Part shown: piece after piece, positions 52,242 through 60,897 of the stretch | How positions within the stretch are numbered: the first letter of the stretch is position 1 | Layout of the letters: each line of letters starts with the position of its first letter | Made by a program: the position numbers and the translations under genes | The notes under the pieces: generated by a model | What the model saw: only the letters and a program-made list of their open reading frames with translations | Told to the model about the DNA's origin: nothing | Database searches by the model: none | Assembly (NCBI GenBank): GCA_030426085.1 | Contig: JAUHYW010000036.1 | Location: forward strand, 25,610-89,609 | DNA from: a bacterium | GTDB taxonomy: Bacteria > Myxococcota_A > Bradymonadia > UBA7976 > UBA1532 | DNA: 64,000 nt | Direction of reading: 5' to 3'

Positions 52242-52825
52242 CCGCCCCCGTCGATCAGGACGTCCGGCGCGCGCCCGAAGCGGGCGATCAGCCACGCGAG
52301 CGGCGGCAGCAGCGAGGTGAAGACGCCCAGCAGACCCCACGCCGCCGCCCGCCAGACATCGCCCGCGGTGACCGTCGGCGGGGGATCGGCGGTGCCGCAG
52401 AAGGCGTGCCCCTCGGCCTCGGTCAGCGCGAAGGCGGCCTTCGGATCCTGACCGAAGAGCGTGCGCCCCCCCCGGCCGCGAGCGAAGGCCCGCACCGTGC
52501 GGATGGGGGCGAGCACCATGCCGGCGGTCATGCCCATCAGGCAGAAGGTCCACGCGACCGGGTTGCGGGCGAGGCCGGCGCCGACCTCCCAGCCCGAGAT
52601 CTCCCACTCGCCGCGGATGTCGGTGCCATAGCCGGTCAACAGGTGATGCAGGTCGTGCAGCTTGAGCGCCTCGACCCGTGACGGCGGGTTGGGGATGGGG
52701 ATGGGCACCGGGCCGAGGCGGATCCACTCGACGGGCTTGCGGGGCGCGTCGTCGCCGTCGAAGGCCATGTGATCCAGGAACTCGGCCCGCATCGCGCCGA
52801 GGGTGGGTTCGGTGGGGTGGGTCAT
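52190..52825 (-). CDS. Coq4-motif membrane protein
   Basis: A 211-residue protein. Residues about 57-73 read HDLHHLLTGYGTDIRGE, an exact HDxxH-x11-E, the ligand motif of Coq4, the ubiquinone-biosynthesis organiser. One or two hydrophobic segments follow (AWTFCLMGMTAGMVLAPI and AAAWGLLGVFTSLLPPLAWLI), which Coq4 itself does not have, so this may be a membrane-bound relative. ATG 52825 has AAGGAG eight bases upstream. Its 3' end overlaps the convergent DUF1552 gene by 52 bases. No other quinone genes are near. Confidence 0.65.
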   Translation of the reverse strand: MTHPTEPTLGAMRAEFLDHMAFDGDDAPRKPVEWIRLGPVPIPIPNPPSRVEALKLHDLHHLLTGYGTDIRGEWEISGWEVGAGLARNPVAWTFCLMGMTAGMVLAPIRTVRAFARGRGGRTLFGQDPKAAFALTEAEGHAFCGTADPPPTVTAGDVWRAAAWGLLGVFTSLLPPLAWLIARFGRAPDVLIDGGGYASKPGKPPVGSAPSV

Positions 52826-53017
52826 ACCGCGGCTCCTTCGAAGGTGTCCCTCGCCCTGTTGCATGGGATGTGCCGTGGCCCGCGAGGCGTCGGGGCCGCA
52901 TGCCACCGCGCCGCGGGGCCCCCCGGCCGCCGACAACTCGCCGCGCCGCGGCAGAACGCCGCGGCTGCGGGGTGATCCCATTGCGGGCGGTCGGACGGAG
53001 CGTCAGGCTCGATACCC

Positions 53018-55993
53018 ATGTCCGCCCCGCCCCCCGCCGTCGGCCCCACCGACGACATCGTGCTCGCCGGCCGCTACGCCCTCGGCCCCCGGCTGGGATC
53101 GGGCAGCCGGGGCGAGGTCTTCGCCGCCCACGACCGGGTCGCCGATCGGGCGGTCGCGATCAAGATGCTGCACCCCACCTCGCCCGAGGAGCGCCGCCGG
53201 GTCCTGCGCGAGATCGCCGCGCTGCGCATGCTGCGGGTGCCCGGGGTGGTGCCGCTGCTCGACGAGGGGCGCCATGGCCCGGGCCACTTCATCGTGATGG
53301 ATCGGATCGACGGGCGGCCGTTCCCCGGAGCCGACGCCGATCCCGAGGCCGTCGTCGAGCGGCTGCGCGCGCTGCTGACCATCCTCGACCGGGTGCACGC
53401 CGCGGGCATCGTGCACCGCGACCTCAAGCCGGCCAACGTGCTCGTCGAGCCCGGCGGGCGGGTGGTGGTCCTCGACTTCGGCCTCGCCCGGGGCGCCGCG
53501 CTGGGGGCGACGATGACCGCCTCGGGCATGGTGGTCGGCACCCCCCGCTACCAGGCCCCGGAGCAGATGCGGGGGCTGGCCGCCGACGCCCGGGCCGACC
53601 TGTACGCGGTGGGGGTGATGGCCTTCGAAGCGCTCGCCGGCCGCCCGCCGCACGCCGACGACAGCCTGCCCACGCTCATGCGGGCCCGGCTGACCGCCCC
53701 CGCGCCGCCGCTGGCGAGCCTGACCCCCGCGCTGCCCCGGGCGGTGGCCGCGGTCGTCGACCGGCTGCTCGAGCGGGACCCCGCCGCCCGCCCGGGATCG
53801 GCCGACGAGGCCCGCCGGGGGCTGGCCGCCGAGGCCGCGATCGGCTGGCCCTGGCTCGGAACGCGGGCCGCCATCGACGCCGCCGTCGCCCGGCTGACCG
53901 CCGGCCGCCGCTGCCGGCTGGGCGGGCCCCGGGCCAGCGGCCGCAGCCGGGCGCTGGACGAGGTGGCCGACGCGCTGACCGCCGCGGGGCGCGCCGTCAT
54001 CCGGCTGCGGGCCGGCGAGCGCCCGTTCGAGAGCCTGACCGCCGTCGTCGACCCCAGCGCGCTGCCCGGCGAGGGCCCGCTGCCCGAGCGGGTCGTCGCG
54101 GCGCTGCGGGCCCTGCCCGACGCGATCATCTGCGCCGACGATACGATCGACCGCTGGACCGCCCGGGCGCTCGACCGCCTCGACGGCCCGGTGGCCCGGG
54201 TGGTGGGCGACCCCGGCGACGTGACGCTCGGCCCGGTGTCCGCCGCCGAGCTGCGCCCGCTCTTCGCCGGGCCGGCGCGCCTGTTCCACATCCCCGAGGA
54301 CGCCGCCGCCGCCCTGATCGACGGGGTCGGCGTCGACGGCCGGGCGCTGCGGGGCGACGTGATCGCCGAGCTCGGCCGCTGGCTGCGGGAGGGCGTCGTC
54401 CGCCGCGACGGCCCCCGGCTCGCCGTCGACCGGGCCGCGCTGCGCCGGATCCGATCGCGCCCCCGGGCCGGCGCCGGCGACCTGGACGCCGTCTCGGGCC
54501 CCCTGGCCGACGTCGTCGCCGCGGCCCACCTCGCCTGGCCCCACACCACGATCGAGACCCTGGCCGTCGCCCTCGACCGCCCCCGGTGGGAGGCCGAGCT
54601 GGCGGCGCTCGAGCTGATCGAAGAGGGGGCCCTCGTCGCCCGCCCCGGCGGGACCTACGAGCCCCGGGCCCCGGCGAGCGCGCTGCCCGCCTGGACCGAG
54701 GCCCGGGTGCAGCGGGCGCACGCCCGGCTCGCCGCCGCGCTGCCCCCCGGCGCCGCCGGCCGCCTGGGCCATGTGCTGGCGGGCGCCGATCCGGCCGCGA
54801 TCGTCGACGAGGCCAGCCGGCGGGCGCTCGACCGCTGGCGCTCGGGGGACGTCGTCGACGGCCTCGCCGCGCTGCACGAGGCGCTGCGGGCCATCCGCCG
54901 GGAGGTCTCGGCCGCCGAGGGCCGCGCCCGGTGGGTCGCCGGCCCGGTGCGCCTCATGGCCCGGCTGGCCTTGGAGAACGGCGGCACCCCCGAGATCGAG
55001 GCCGCCCGGGCCGAGCTGCGCCGCCCGGAGGTCGCCGGCCCCGAGTGGGCCCCGATCGAGGCGATGCTCGACGCGGCCGCCGCCCTCAAGGCCGGCGCCC
55101 CCGACCGGGCCCGGGCCGCGCTCGCCGCCGTCCCGCCCTTCACCGACGAGGCCTTCGAAGTCATCCGCCACAGCCTGCGGGCCACCGCCGCGATCTACGA
55201 GAGCCCGGCCGCGTCGGCGGCGGCGCTCGACGACCTCGCCCCGTGGTTCGAAGCCCGGCCCCACCTGCGGGGACGCTTCGCGAGCTGGCGGGGCAACCTG
55301 CTCTACCGCCAGGGCCGCTTCGCCGAGGCCGCCGCGCTGCACCTCGAGGCGGCCGACGCCCGCCCCGACGCCCGGGGCCGCCTCTCGTGCCTGCTCAACG
55401 GCGGGCTGGCGCTGCTGGAGGCGTTCGACCTCGACCGGGCGGCGGCCATCGGCGAGACGCTCGGCGCCGAGGCCCGCCGGCTGCGCATGCCGCTCTTCGA
55501 AGCCTTCGGGGCCCGCATCACCCGGGCGGTGGCCTACCGGGCCGGCGCCGCCGAGGGCCCCGACGCGGCGCTGGCCGAGGCCGCGGGCCACCTGGAGCAC
55601 GTCACGCTGCCCGCGCTGATCGCGCTCAACGAGGCCGCCATCGCGTGGCGGACGGGCGCGGCCGACGGCGCGCTGCGGCTGGTCGAGCTGACGATCACCC
55701 TCGCCGAGCGGGCCGGGCAGGGGCTCATCGCCCGGCTCGCCCGGGGCATCGGCTGGATGCAGCGCCCGCCCGCCGACATGGCCCCCATCGCCGCGCTGGC
55801 CGCCGCCGGCGAGCAGGTGTCGCTGCCCCGGATCGGCGCCCAGCTCCTGGGCATGGCCCGCCGGATCCACCCCGCGCCGCCCCCCGCCTGGGCCGCCGCG
55901 GCCCGCCGGCTGGCCGACCAGACCCCGCGGGCCCGCTGGCATCACCCGCTCGAAGTGCTGAGCCTCGACGAGTGCGTCGAGCGGGCCCCGTGA
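53018..55993 (+). CDS. Ser/Thr protein kinase - degenerate STAND ATPase - TPR protein
   Basis: A 991-residue protein with the same plan as that at 13586. The Hanks kinase (about 15-270) has LGSGSRGEVFAAHD, VAIKML, IVHRDLKPANVLV, VLDFGLA and YQAPEQMRG, so it should be active. The following ATPase-like region has GGPRASGRS where a P-loop should be, Arg replacing Lys, and no clear Walker B. The C-terminal half is TPR-like (LLYRQGRFAEAAALHLEAA). ATG 53018 has no Shine-Dalgarno. Kinase signalling likely survives while ATP binding by the middle domain is doubtful. Confidence 0.85.
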   Translation: MSAPPPAVGPTDDIVLAGRYALGPRLGSGSRGEVFAAHDRVADRAVAIKMLHPTSPEERRRVLREIAALRMLRVPGVVPLLDEGRHGPGHFIVMDRIDGRPFPGADADPEAVVERLRALLTILDRVHAAGIVHRDLKPANVLVEPGGRVVVLDFGLARGAALGATMTASGMVVGTPRYQAPEQMRGLAADARADLYAVGVMAFEALAGRPPHADDSLPTLMRARLTAPAPPLASLTPALPRAVAAVVDRLLERDPAARPGSADEARRGLAAEAAIGWPWLGTRAAIDAAVARLTAGRRCRLGGPRASGRSRALDEVADALTAAGRAVIRLRAGERPFESLTAVVDPSALPGEGPLPERVVAALRALPDAIICADDTIDRWTARALDRLDGPVARVVGDPGDVTLGPVSAAELRPLFAGPARLFHIPEDAAAALIDGVGVDGRALRGDVIAELGRWLREGVVRRDGPRLAVDRAALRRIRSRPRAGAGDLDAVSGPLADVVAAAHLAWPHTTIETLAVALDRPRWEAELAALELIEEGALVARPGGTYEPRAPASALPAWTEARVQRAHARLAAALPPGAAGRLGHVLAGADPAAIVDEASRRALDRWRSGDVVDGLAALHEALRAIRREVSAAEGRARWVAGPVRLMARLALENGGTPEIEAARAELRRPEVAGPEWAPIEAMLDAAAALKAGAPDRARAALAAVPPFTDEAFEVIRHSLRATAAIYESPAASAAALDDLAPWFEARPHLRGRFASWRGNLLYRQGRFAEAAALHLEAADARPDARGRLSCLLNGGLALLEAFDLDRAAAIGETLGAEARRLRMPLFEAFGARITRAVAYRAGAAEGPDAALAEAAGHLEHVTLPALIALNEAAIAWRTGAADGALRLVELTITLAERAGQGLIARLARGIGWMQRPPADMAPIAALAAAGEQVSLPRIGAQLLGMARRIHPAPPPAWAAAARRLADQTPRARWHHPLEVLSLDECVERAP

Positions 55994-56070
55994 CCGCGTC
56001 GCCGCCGACGCGCGCCCGTCGCCCGCGACGCGCCCCGGCCCCGAGAGGCCGGCTCGGCGGCCGGTCGGCG

Positions 56071-56087
56071 TTGGCACGGCCTTCGCT
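56071..56087 (+). promoter_or_regulatory. Sigma-54 (-24/-12) promoter candidate
   Basis: TTGGCACGGCCTTCGCT matches the sigma-54 consensus YTGGCACGRNNNTTGCW at every fixed base except one T in the -12 box. The invariant GG (56073-56074) and GC (56085-56086) are correctly spaced. It lies about 60 bases before the unknown gene at 56148, and a sigma-54 activator gene is next to that gene. Confidence 0.6.
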
Positions 56088-56147
56088 CATTCCCGGCGCA
56101 CATCCCATGACCCATGGACCGACAGGTCCCATCGATCGGAGACCCCC

Positions 56148-56825
56148 ATGATCGTCAGCACCCCCCCTCTGCGCATCCTCTGGCCCGCGACGAGCGCCTA
56201 CGAGCTGGACCACGGCACGATGGACATGCCCCGCGACGGCGCCGTGCGGGCCCGCAGCCACAGCTACCCGCTCACCGGCGCGCCCACCGGCATCGCCGAG
56301 GTGCACATCGAGCATTGGACCGCCAGCGACACGTCCCTGGGCGACGAGGGCGAGACCGGGATCGGCGCCTCCGACCACACCACCAACGCGAACCGGGCCG
56401 GCTTCATCGGCTGGCTCGACAAGAACGCCGCCCTCGCGGTGCAGTACGCCCACCGCCGGGTGCGCCGCTTCGCCCACGTCGACGGCACCGACGGCAGCGG
56501 CAACTCGGTCGTGCCCGATCCCACCGAGAAGGGCGACGCGATCATCGAGATCAAGGCCGACGGCGCCCTCTTCGCCACCGGGCTGCGCCGGGCGACGACC
56601 GGCGGATCGCGCGTCCTGTGGAAGCTCGCCGGCGACCTGCTCGCCACCCCGACCTACGAGCTGGTCGTCGGCAGCGCGGCCCCGAACCTGAGCGCCCAGG
56701 ACTTCATCGACAACAAGAGCGGCGACCCGGGCTACCTGTCGTCGGTCAAGCACGCCTTCTGGGAGGACGTCAGCGACTTCCCCGGCGGCCCGGGCACCGG
56801 CGGGTCGAACGTGCCCGGCGACTGA
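56148..56825 (+). CDS. Protein of unknown function behind a sigma-54-type promoter
   Basis: A 225-residue soluble protein, no signal peptide. It has HSYPLTGAPTGIAEVHIEHW, the pattern FIGWLDKNAALAVQYAHRRVRR and a strand-rich second half ending in a Gly/Pro-rich tail. I recognise no family. ATG 56148 follows CGGAGA by six bases. A near-consensus -24/-12 element upstream and a convergent sigma-54 activator gene 15 bases beyond its stop suggest that this is the target, or one of the targets, of that regulator. Confidence 0.75.
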   Translation: MIVSTPPLRILWPATSAYELDHGTMDMPRDGAVRARSHSYPLTGAPTGIAEVHIEHWTASDTSLGDEGETGIGASDHTTNANRAGFIGWLDKNAALAVQYAHRRVRRFAHVDGTDGSGNSVVPDPTEKGDAIIEIKADGALFATGLRRATTGGSRVLWKLAGDLLATPTYELVVGSAAPNLSAQDFIDNKSGDPGYLSSVKHAFWEDVSDFPGGPGTGGSNVPGD

Positions 56826-56840
56826 CTGCGGTGGCCGGCC

Positions 56841-58544
56841 TCACCCCGGCGGCTCGCGCGCGTCCGGGGCCCGGCCCAGAGCATCGAGCAGCGTCAGCGC
56901 CTTGGCCCACTCCCGCTTCAGCGTCCGCCGGTGGTTGCGGTTGCGCACCACGTCGGCCCGGCCGAGCAGGGTGAACGCCCGGTCGACGTCGCCGGTGTAG
57001 CGCACCGCCCGGGCCAGCAGCAGCCCGTGCAGCGCGCCGGGCCAGTCCACCCCCTCGGGGGCGTCGTCGAGCCCGTCGACCGCGAGCAGCAGCGCGTCGA
57101 GCCCGTCGTCGAGCGACGCCCCGCCCGGGCTGCCCGCCGCGCTCGACAACCCCGCCGCCCGGATCAGGTGGCGGGGCTCGATCGGCGCCCCGTCCCCCTC
57201 CAGCCCGGCCAGGGTGCACGCCCGGCGCAGCACGTTGTCCAGCTCGCGCAGGTTGCCCGGCCACGGGCAGCGCGTCAGGTGGTCGGCCGCCTCTTCGGAC
57301 AGCGCCCGGGTCGCCCGGCCGCGGCTCTTTGCCAGGCGGCGCAGCATGAAGCGGGCCCAGTCGGCGATCTCGTCGGCCCGATCCCGCAGCGGAGGCAGCG
57401 ACACCGGCAGCACGTCGATGCGATACATCAGATCGGATCGGAACCGCCCCTCGGCCACCGCCCCGCCCAGATCGACGTTGGTGCCCACCACGAACCGCAC
57501 GTCGGCCCGCCGCTCGCGCCCGTCGTCCCCCAGCGGGCGGTAGACCCGCTCCTCGAGCAGCCGCAGCAGCCCCGCCTGAGCCTCGAGCGACAGCTTGTCG
57601 ACCTCGTCGATGAACAGCGTGCCGCCCTCGGCCCGGCCCACCGCGCCCTCGTGATCGCGCACCGCGCCGGTGAACGCGCCCTTGCGCCAGCCGAACAGCT
57701 CACCGAACTGCGTCTGCTGGGGCACCCCGAGCAGATCGAGCACCACGAACGGCGCCCGGTGGCGGCTCGAGCGGGCGTGGCACCAGCGGGCCAGCCGGGA
57801 CTTGCCGGTGCCGCTCTCGCCCCGGATCAACAGCGTCTCGTCCTCGGCGGCGAACGCCTCGGCCAGCCGGACGAGCGGCCGCATCGACGGCCCGATGACC
57901 GGCAGGCGCTCGTCGGTCGGCGGCGGATCATCAGGCGGGGGCGGGGGCTCGGCCTCGACCCGGGCCAGCAGCCACGGACCGGCGATGGCCGCCGCGGTCT
58001 CCAGGGCGTCGAGGCACGCCGGCCATACGAACGGGGTGCCGATGGCCGCCCGGCAGCGCACCTCGACCGACAAGAGCCCCCGGACCCCTTGCGGCCCGTG
58101 CAGCGGCAGCGTCGCGACGTGGGTCGCCTCGCGGGCCAGCAGGCGCAGGTGGCTGGCCTCGGGCAGCGGCTCGGGGCGCCGCTCGGCCCAGCGGACCGTC
58201 TCGGCGGTGCCATCGGCCCCGGTGACCGCCCGCAGGTTGACGTCCAGCGTCGCCGCCCGCCCGGAGGCCGAGACCCGGCGCCAGGCGGTCGCCGAGGGCA
58301 GCAGCTCCTCGCCGCCCCGGGGCGGGGCCAGCCGGGCGGCGCCGGCGTCGAGGGTCCACGCGCCCACGTAGCCCCCGCCGTCCCGCAGGTGCACGACCGC
58401 CCGCAGCAGCCGGGCGTCGGGCCAGTCGCCGACGAGCAGCGCCGCGTCGACGATGGCCATCAGGTGTTCGAGGATCGCGACCGCGGTCGACGGGAAGTCG
58501 TCGGCGGCGCGCAGGCGGTGGATCAGCGTCGTCGTCCGGCTCAT
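56841..58544 (-). CDS. Sigma-54-dependent transcriptional activator
   Basis: A 567-residue enhancer-binding protein. About 1-200 is a GAF-like sensor (THVATLPLHGPQGVRGLLSVEV). The AAA+ domain (about 215-440) has Walker A GESGTGKS, the sigma-54 contact loop GAFTGAV, Walker B GGTLFIDEVD and NLDV-type GTNVDLGG, RFRSDLMYRIDVLPVSLPPLRDR. The C-terminus lacks a classic Fis helix-turn-helix but DVDRAFTLLGRADVVRNRNHRRTL may serve. ATG 58544 is six bases after TACGGT and lacks a Shine-Dalgarno, so a leaderless mRNA is likely. It opens sigma-54 promoters, perhaps that at 56071. Confidence 0.88.
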   Translation of the reverse strand: MSRTTTLIHRLRAADDFPSTAVAILEHLMAIVDAALLVGDWPDARLLRAVVHLRDGGGYVGAWTLDAGAARLAPPRGGEELLPSATAWRRVSASGRAATLDVNLRAVTGADGTAETVRWAERRPEPLPEASHLRLLAREATHVATLPLHGPQGVRGLLSVEVRCRAAIGTPFVWPACLDALETAAAIAGPWLLARVEAEPPPPPDDPPPTDERLPVIGPSMRPLVRLAEAFAAEDETLLIRGESGTGKSRLARWCHARSSRHRAPFVVLDLLGVPQQTQFGELFGWRKGAFTGAVRDHEGAVGRAEGGTLFIDEVDKLSLEAQAGLLRLLEERVYRPLGDDGRERRADVRFVVGTNVDLGGAVAEGRFRSDLMYRIDVLPVSLPPLRDRADEIADWARFMLRRLAKSRGRATRALSEEAADHLTRCPWPGNLRELDNVLRRACTLAGLEGDGAPIEPRHLIRAAGLSSAAGSPGGASLDDGLDALLLAVDGLDDAPEGVDWPGALHGLLLARAVRYTGDVDRAFTLLGRADVVRNRNHRRTLKREWAKALTLLDALGRAPDAREPPG

Positions 58545-58550
58545 GACCCC

Positions 58551-58556
58551 ACCGTA
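58551..58556 (-). promoter_or_regulatory. Candidate -10 of a leaderless promoter
   Basis: TACGGT on the minus strand, preceded by TG, ends six bases before the ATG of the sigma-54 activator gene. Confidence 0.4.
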
Positions 58557-58624
58557 CAGGGTTCGGGGGTGCCGCGTATCCGGCGCGACCCAGATGCCGC
58601 CGCCCCCCGCGGCGCCCGACCTGC

Positions 58625-58653
58625 TTGCCGGCCGCCGCGGGGCCCGCTATGAC
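58625..58653 (+). promoter_or_regulatory. Candidate sigma-70-type promoter of cmk
   Basis: TTGCCG (58625-58630), a 17-base spacer and TATGAC (58648-58653) lie 30 bases before the cmk start. Confidence 0.5.
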
Positions 58654-58683
58654 GCGGACCTTCTCCCGCGCGCAGGAGGCCGC

Positions 58684-59343
58684 ATGATCATCGCCATCGA
58701 CGGACCCGCGGGGGCCGGCAAGAGCACCGTCAGCCGTATGCTGGCCGACCGCCTCGGCTGCGTGCGCCTCGACACCGGCGCCCTGTACCGGGTGGTGGGC
58801 CTCGCCGCGACCCGGGCCGGCGTCGGCCCCGACGACCCCGACCTCGGCCGCTTCGTCGCCGGCCTGGCCATCGACGTCGAGCCGGATCACATCCGCCTCG
58901 ACGGGCAGGACGTCGACCGGGCCATCCGCACCCCCGAGGCCAGCGCCGCCGCCAGCCGCTACGCCGCCGTGCCCGCGGTGCGCGACGCGCTGCTCGACCT
59001 CCAGCGGCGGCTGGGGCGGGCCCGGGACACCGTCATCGACGGCCGGGACATCGGCACGGTGGTCTTCCCCGACGCCGACGTGAAGATCTTCTTGACCGCC
59101 GCCCCCGAGCAGCGCGCCCGCCGCCGGCTGGCCGAGCTGGTCGAGCGGGGCATCGACGCCGACTTCGCCGCGGTCCTCGCCGACATCGAGCAGCGGGACA
59201 AGCAGGACTCCGAGCGGGCGGTCGCCCCGCTGCGCCGGGCGGACGACGCGGTCGAGGTCGACACCTCGCGCCTCGACCTGCCGGGGTCGGTGGACCGCTG
59301 CGAGGCGGTGGTGCGGGCGGCCCTGGGCGGCGGGTCGAGCTGA
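58684..59343 (+). CDS. cmk: Cytidylate kinase
   Basis: A 219-residue enzyme that phosphorylates CMP and dCMP with ATP. It has the P-loop IDGPAGAGKSTVS, the CMP-binding LDTGALYRVVG, the conserved DGRDIGTVVFPDADVKIFLTA, RRRLAEL and the LID segment IEQRDKQDSERAVAPL. Length is normal. ATG 58684 follows CAGGAGG by five bases. It is divergent from the sigma-54 activator, with which it seems unrelated. Confidence 0.95.
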   Translation: MIIAIDGPAGAGKSTVSRMLADRLGCVRLDTGALYRVVGLAATRAGVGPDDPDLGRFVAGLAIDVEPDHIRLDGQDVDRAIRTPEASAAASRYAAVPAVRDALLDLQRRLGRARDTVIDGRDIGTVVFPDADVKIFLTAAPEQRARRRLAELVERGIDADFAAVLADIEQRDKQDSERAVAPLRRADDAVEVDTSRLDLPGSVDRCEAVVRAALGGGSS

Positions 59344-59501
59344 GCTGCGGATCACGCCGGGGGTGTCGCGTCCGCTTGACAGGTGCGCCACGTCGGCTTG
59401 ACTCGCCGGACGTCAGGGGCCCGGGGATGCGGGCGGCGGGCGATGGTACGACGCGTGCAGAAGAGCACCCTCCGCGCACGCTGAAATGCCAGAGGAAGCT
59501 C

Positions 59502-60539
59502 ATGTCCCCAGACGCACCCGATTCGCCGCTCGACCCGGCGCCCGCTCGCACCCTCACCCGCCGACGGGTGGTCCACCTCGTCGGTGGATCGCTGATGGCC
59601 CTGCCGCTCGTCAACGCGCTCGCCGGCTGCAGCGGGGACGGGGACGCCGACCCCGACGACCTCGGGCCGACGGCCGATGGCGCCATCGACGGCGGCCTCG
59701 ATCCCGACGCCGGCCCCGACGCCGGCCCCGACCCCGACGCCGGCCCCGACCCCGACGCCGGCCCCGACGTGCCCTGGGCGACCGGCGGCGTCGCGGCGAT
59801 GGTCGCCGCCGACAGCTACCCCGACCCCTTCACCTCGGGGCTCGCCGCCGACACCTGCCCCCTGACCTGCCAGCTCACCCTCGGCCCGTGCTACGCGCCG
59901 AGCGCGCCGGTGCGCCAGGACGTCAGCGAAGGGGAGGACGGCATCCCCATGCGGCTGATGCTGCGCATCGTCGAGGCCGACGGCTGCACCCCCGTCGCGG
60001 GGGCCGAGGTCGAGATCTGGTACTGCAACATCGAGGGCCTGTACTCGGGCGACGATGTCAACCAGGGCGACTTCTGCACCGGCGGCGATCCGCTCGCCGA
60101 GGCGGCCTACTTCGCCCGGGGGCGGGCGATCGCCGGCGCCGACGGCACCGTCACCTTCGACACCTGCTACCCCGGGTGGTACCCGAGCCGCTCGGTGCAC
60201 ATCCACTTCCTCGTCCGGCGCTCGGAGTTCGTCGGCGGGGTCCAGGATACCCAGGCCGCGGTGGTCTCCCAGCTCTTCTTCGACGAGGCGCTCACCGCGG
60301 AGATCTTCGCCGAGGTCGAGGGCTACCGACAGCAGGGGCAGCCCGACACGACCCACGCGAACGACAACGTCATCGGCGGGGTGGACGACCCGACGCCCTA
60401 CATCGGGGGCTACGCCAAGATGTCCGACGGCGCGATGCTCACCTGGCTGACCGTGGCCATCAGCGACGACGAGAGCTGCGGCGGCGGGGGCGGCGGCCCC
60501 GGCGGCCCCGGCGGCATGCCCCCCGGCGGCATGCCCTGA
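59502..60539 (+). CDS. Intradiol ring-cleavage dioxygenase-like Tat lipoprotein
   Basis: A 345-residue protein. The N-terminus has a twin-arginine motif (LTRRRVVHLVGGSL) and lipobox NALAGC, so it is probably a Tat-exported lipoprotein. A linker of repeated Asp-Ala-Gly-Pro units follows. The dioxygenase domain (about 120-320) keeps the iron ligands of protocatechuate/catechol dioxygenases: Tyr in VEIWYCN...YSG, Tyr and two His in YPGWYPSRSVHIHF. The tail is Gly/Pro-rich. ATG 59502 has GAGGAAG upstream. Exported members of this family have unknown substrates. Confidence 0.85.
   Translation: MSPDAPDSPLDPAPARTLTRRRVVHLVGGSLMALPLVNALAGCSGDGDADPDDLGPTADGAIDGGLDPDAGPDAGPDPDAGPDPDAGPDVPWATGGVAAMVAADSYPDPFTSGLAADTCPLTCQLTLGPCYAPSAPVRQDVSEGEDGIPMRLMLRIVEADGCTPVAGAEVEIWYCNIEGLYSGDDVNQGDFCTGGDPLAEAAYFARGRAIAGADGTVTFDTCYPGWYPSRSVHIHFLVRRSEFVGGVQDTQAAVVSQLFFDEALTAEIFAEVEGYRQQGQPDTTHANDNVIGGVDDPTPYIGGYAKMSDGAMLTWLTVAISDDESCGGGGGGPGGPGGMPPGGMP
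59700..59769 (+). repeat. In-frame 12/18-base repeats coding Asp-Ala-Gly-Pro linkers
   Basis: Tandem units of GACGCCGGCCCC with GACCCC spacers code the acidic linker of the dioxygenase-like lipoprotein. Such tracts are prone to copy-number change. Confidence 0.7.
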
Positions 60540-60897
60540 CGGGCGCCGCGGAACAATACGAGCGGCGGCCCGCTCGCCGCGCGCTCTGCTCGGCGAGGCC
60601 CTCGCGCAGCCCCGTTCCCGCTCACTCCAGCCACCGATCTCGCCCCGAGGACCCCGACGCGGCCATCACGCAGCGGCCGAGGCGGTGATGCCCCCTCGGG
60701 GCGGGCGACACGCTGCGGCCGACTCGGTCGTGACCCCTCGACGAAGCCGACACGCTGGAGACGGATCCGGTCGAGAGCGCCGGGGGTGGATCGCCATGTC
60801 CAGGGGCCGGGCGGGCCTGCCCGGGGCCGACCCGAGGGGCGGGGGTTTCGCGCCGGGCGCCGATGGCGCAGACTCGGGGCGCCGAATCGGAGGGAAC
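60540..60897 (+). other. Intergenic region with tandem repeats before the ATPase-HNH operon
   Basis: About 360 bases without a supported gene. It holds the 42-base tandem repeats at 60667-60756 and, close to the operon, the Shine-Dalgarno GGAGGGAAC before ATG 60898. No clear promoter was found, nor a reverse transcriptase or RNA of known type. Confidence 0.5.
60667..60756. repeat. Imperfect 42-base tandem repeats
   Basis: Units start at CACGCAGCGGCCGA (60667), CACGCTGCGGCCGA (60709) and CACGCTGG (60751), exactly 42 bases apart; the first two share about two thirds of their bases including CGGCCGA, CGGT and CCCCTCG. A weaker unit may begin near 60623. Confidence 0.55.

Noticed and set aside
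60623..60760. CRISPR array or retron RNA
   Set aside because: The repeats are adjacent and degenerate, without unique spacers, and no Cas or reverse transcriptase gene is in the window.
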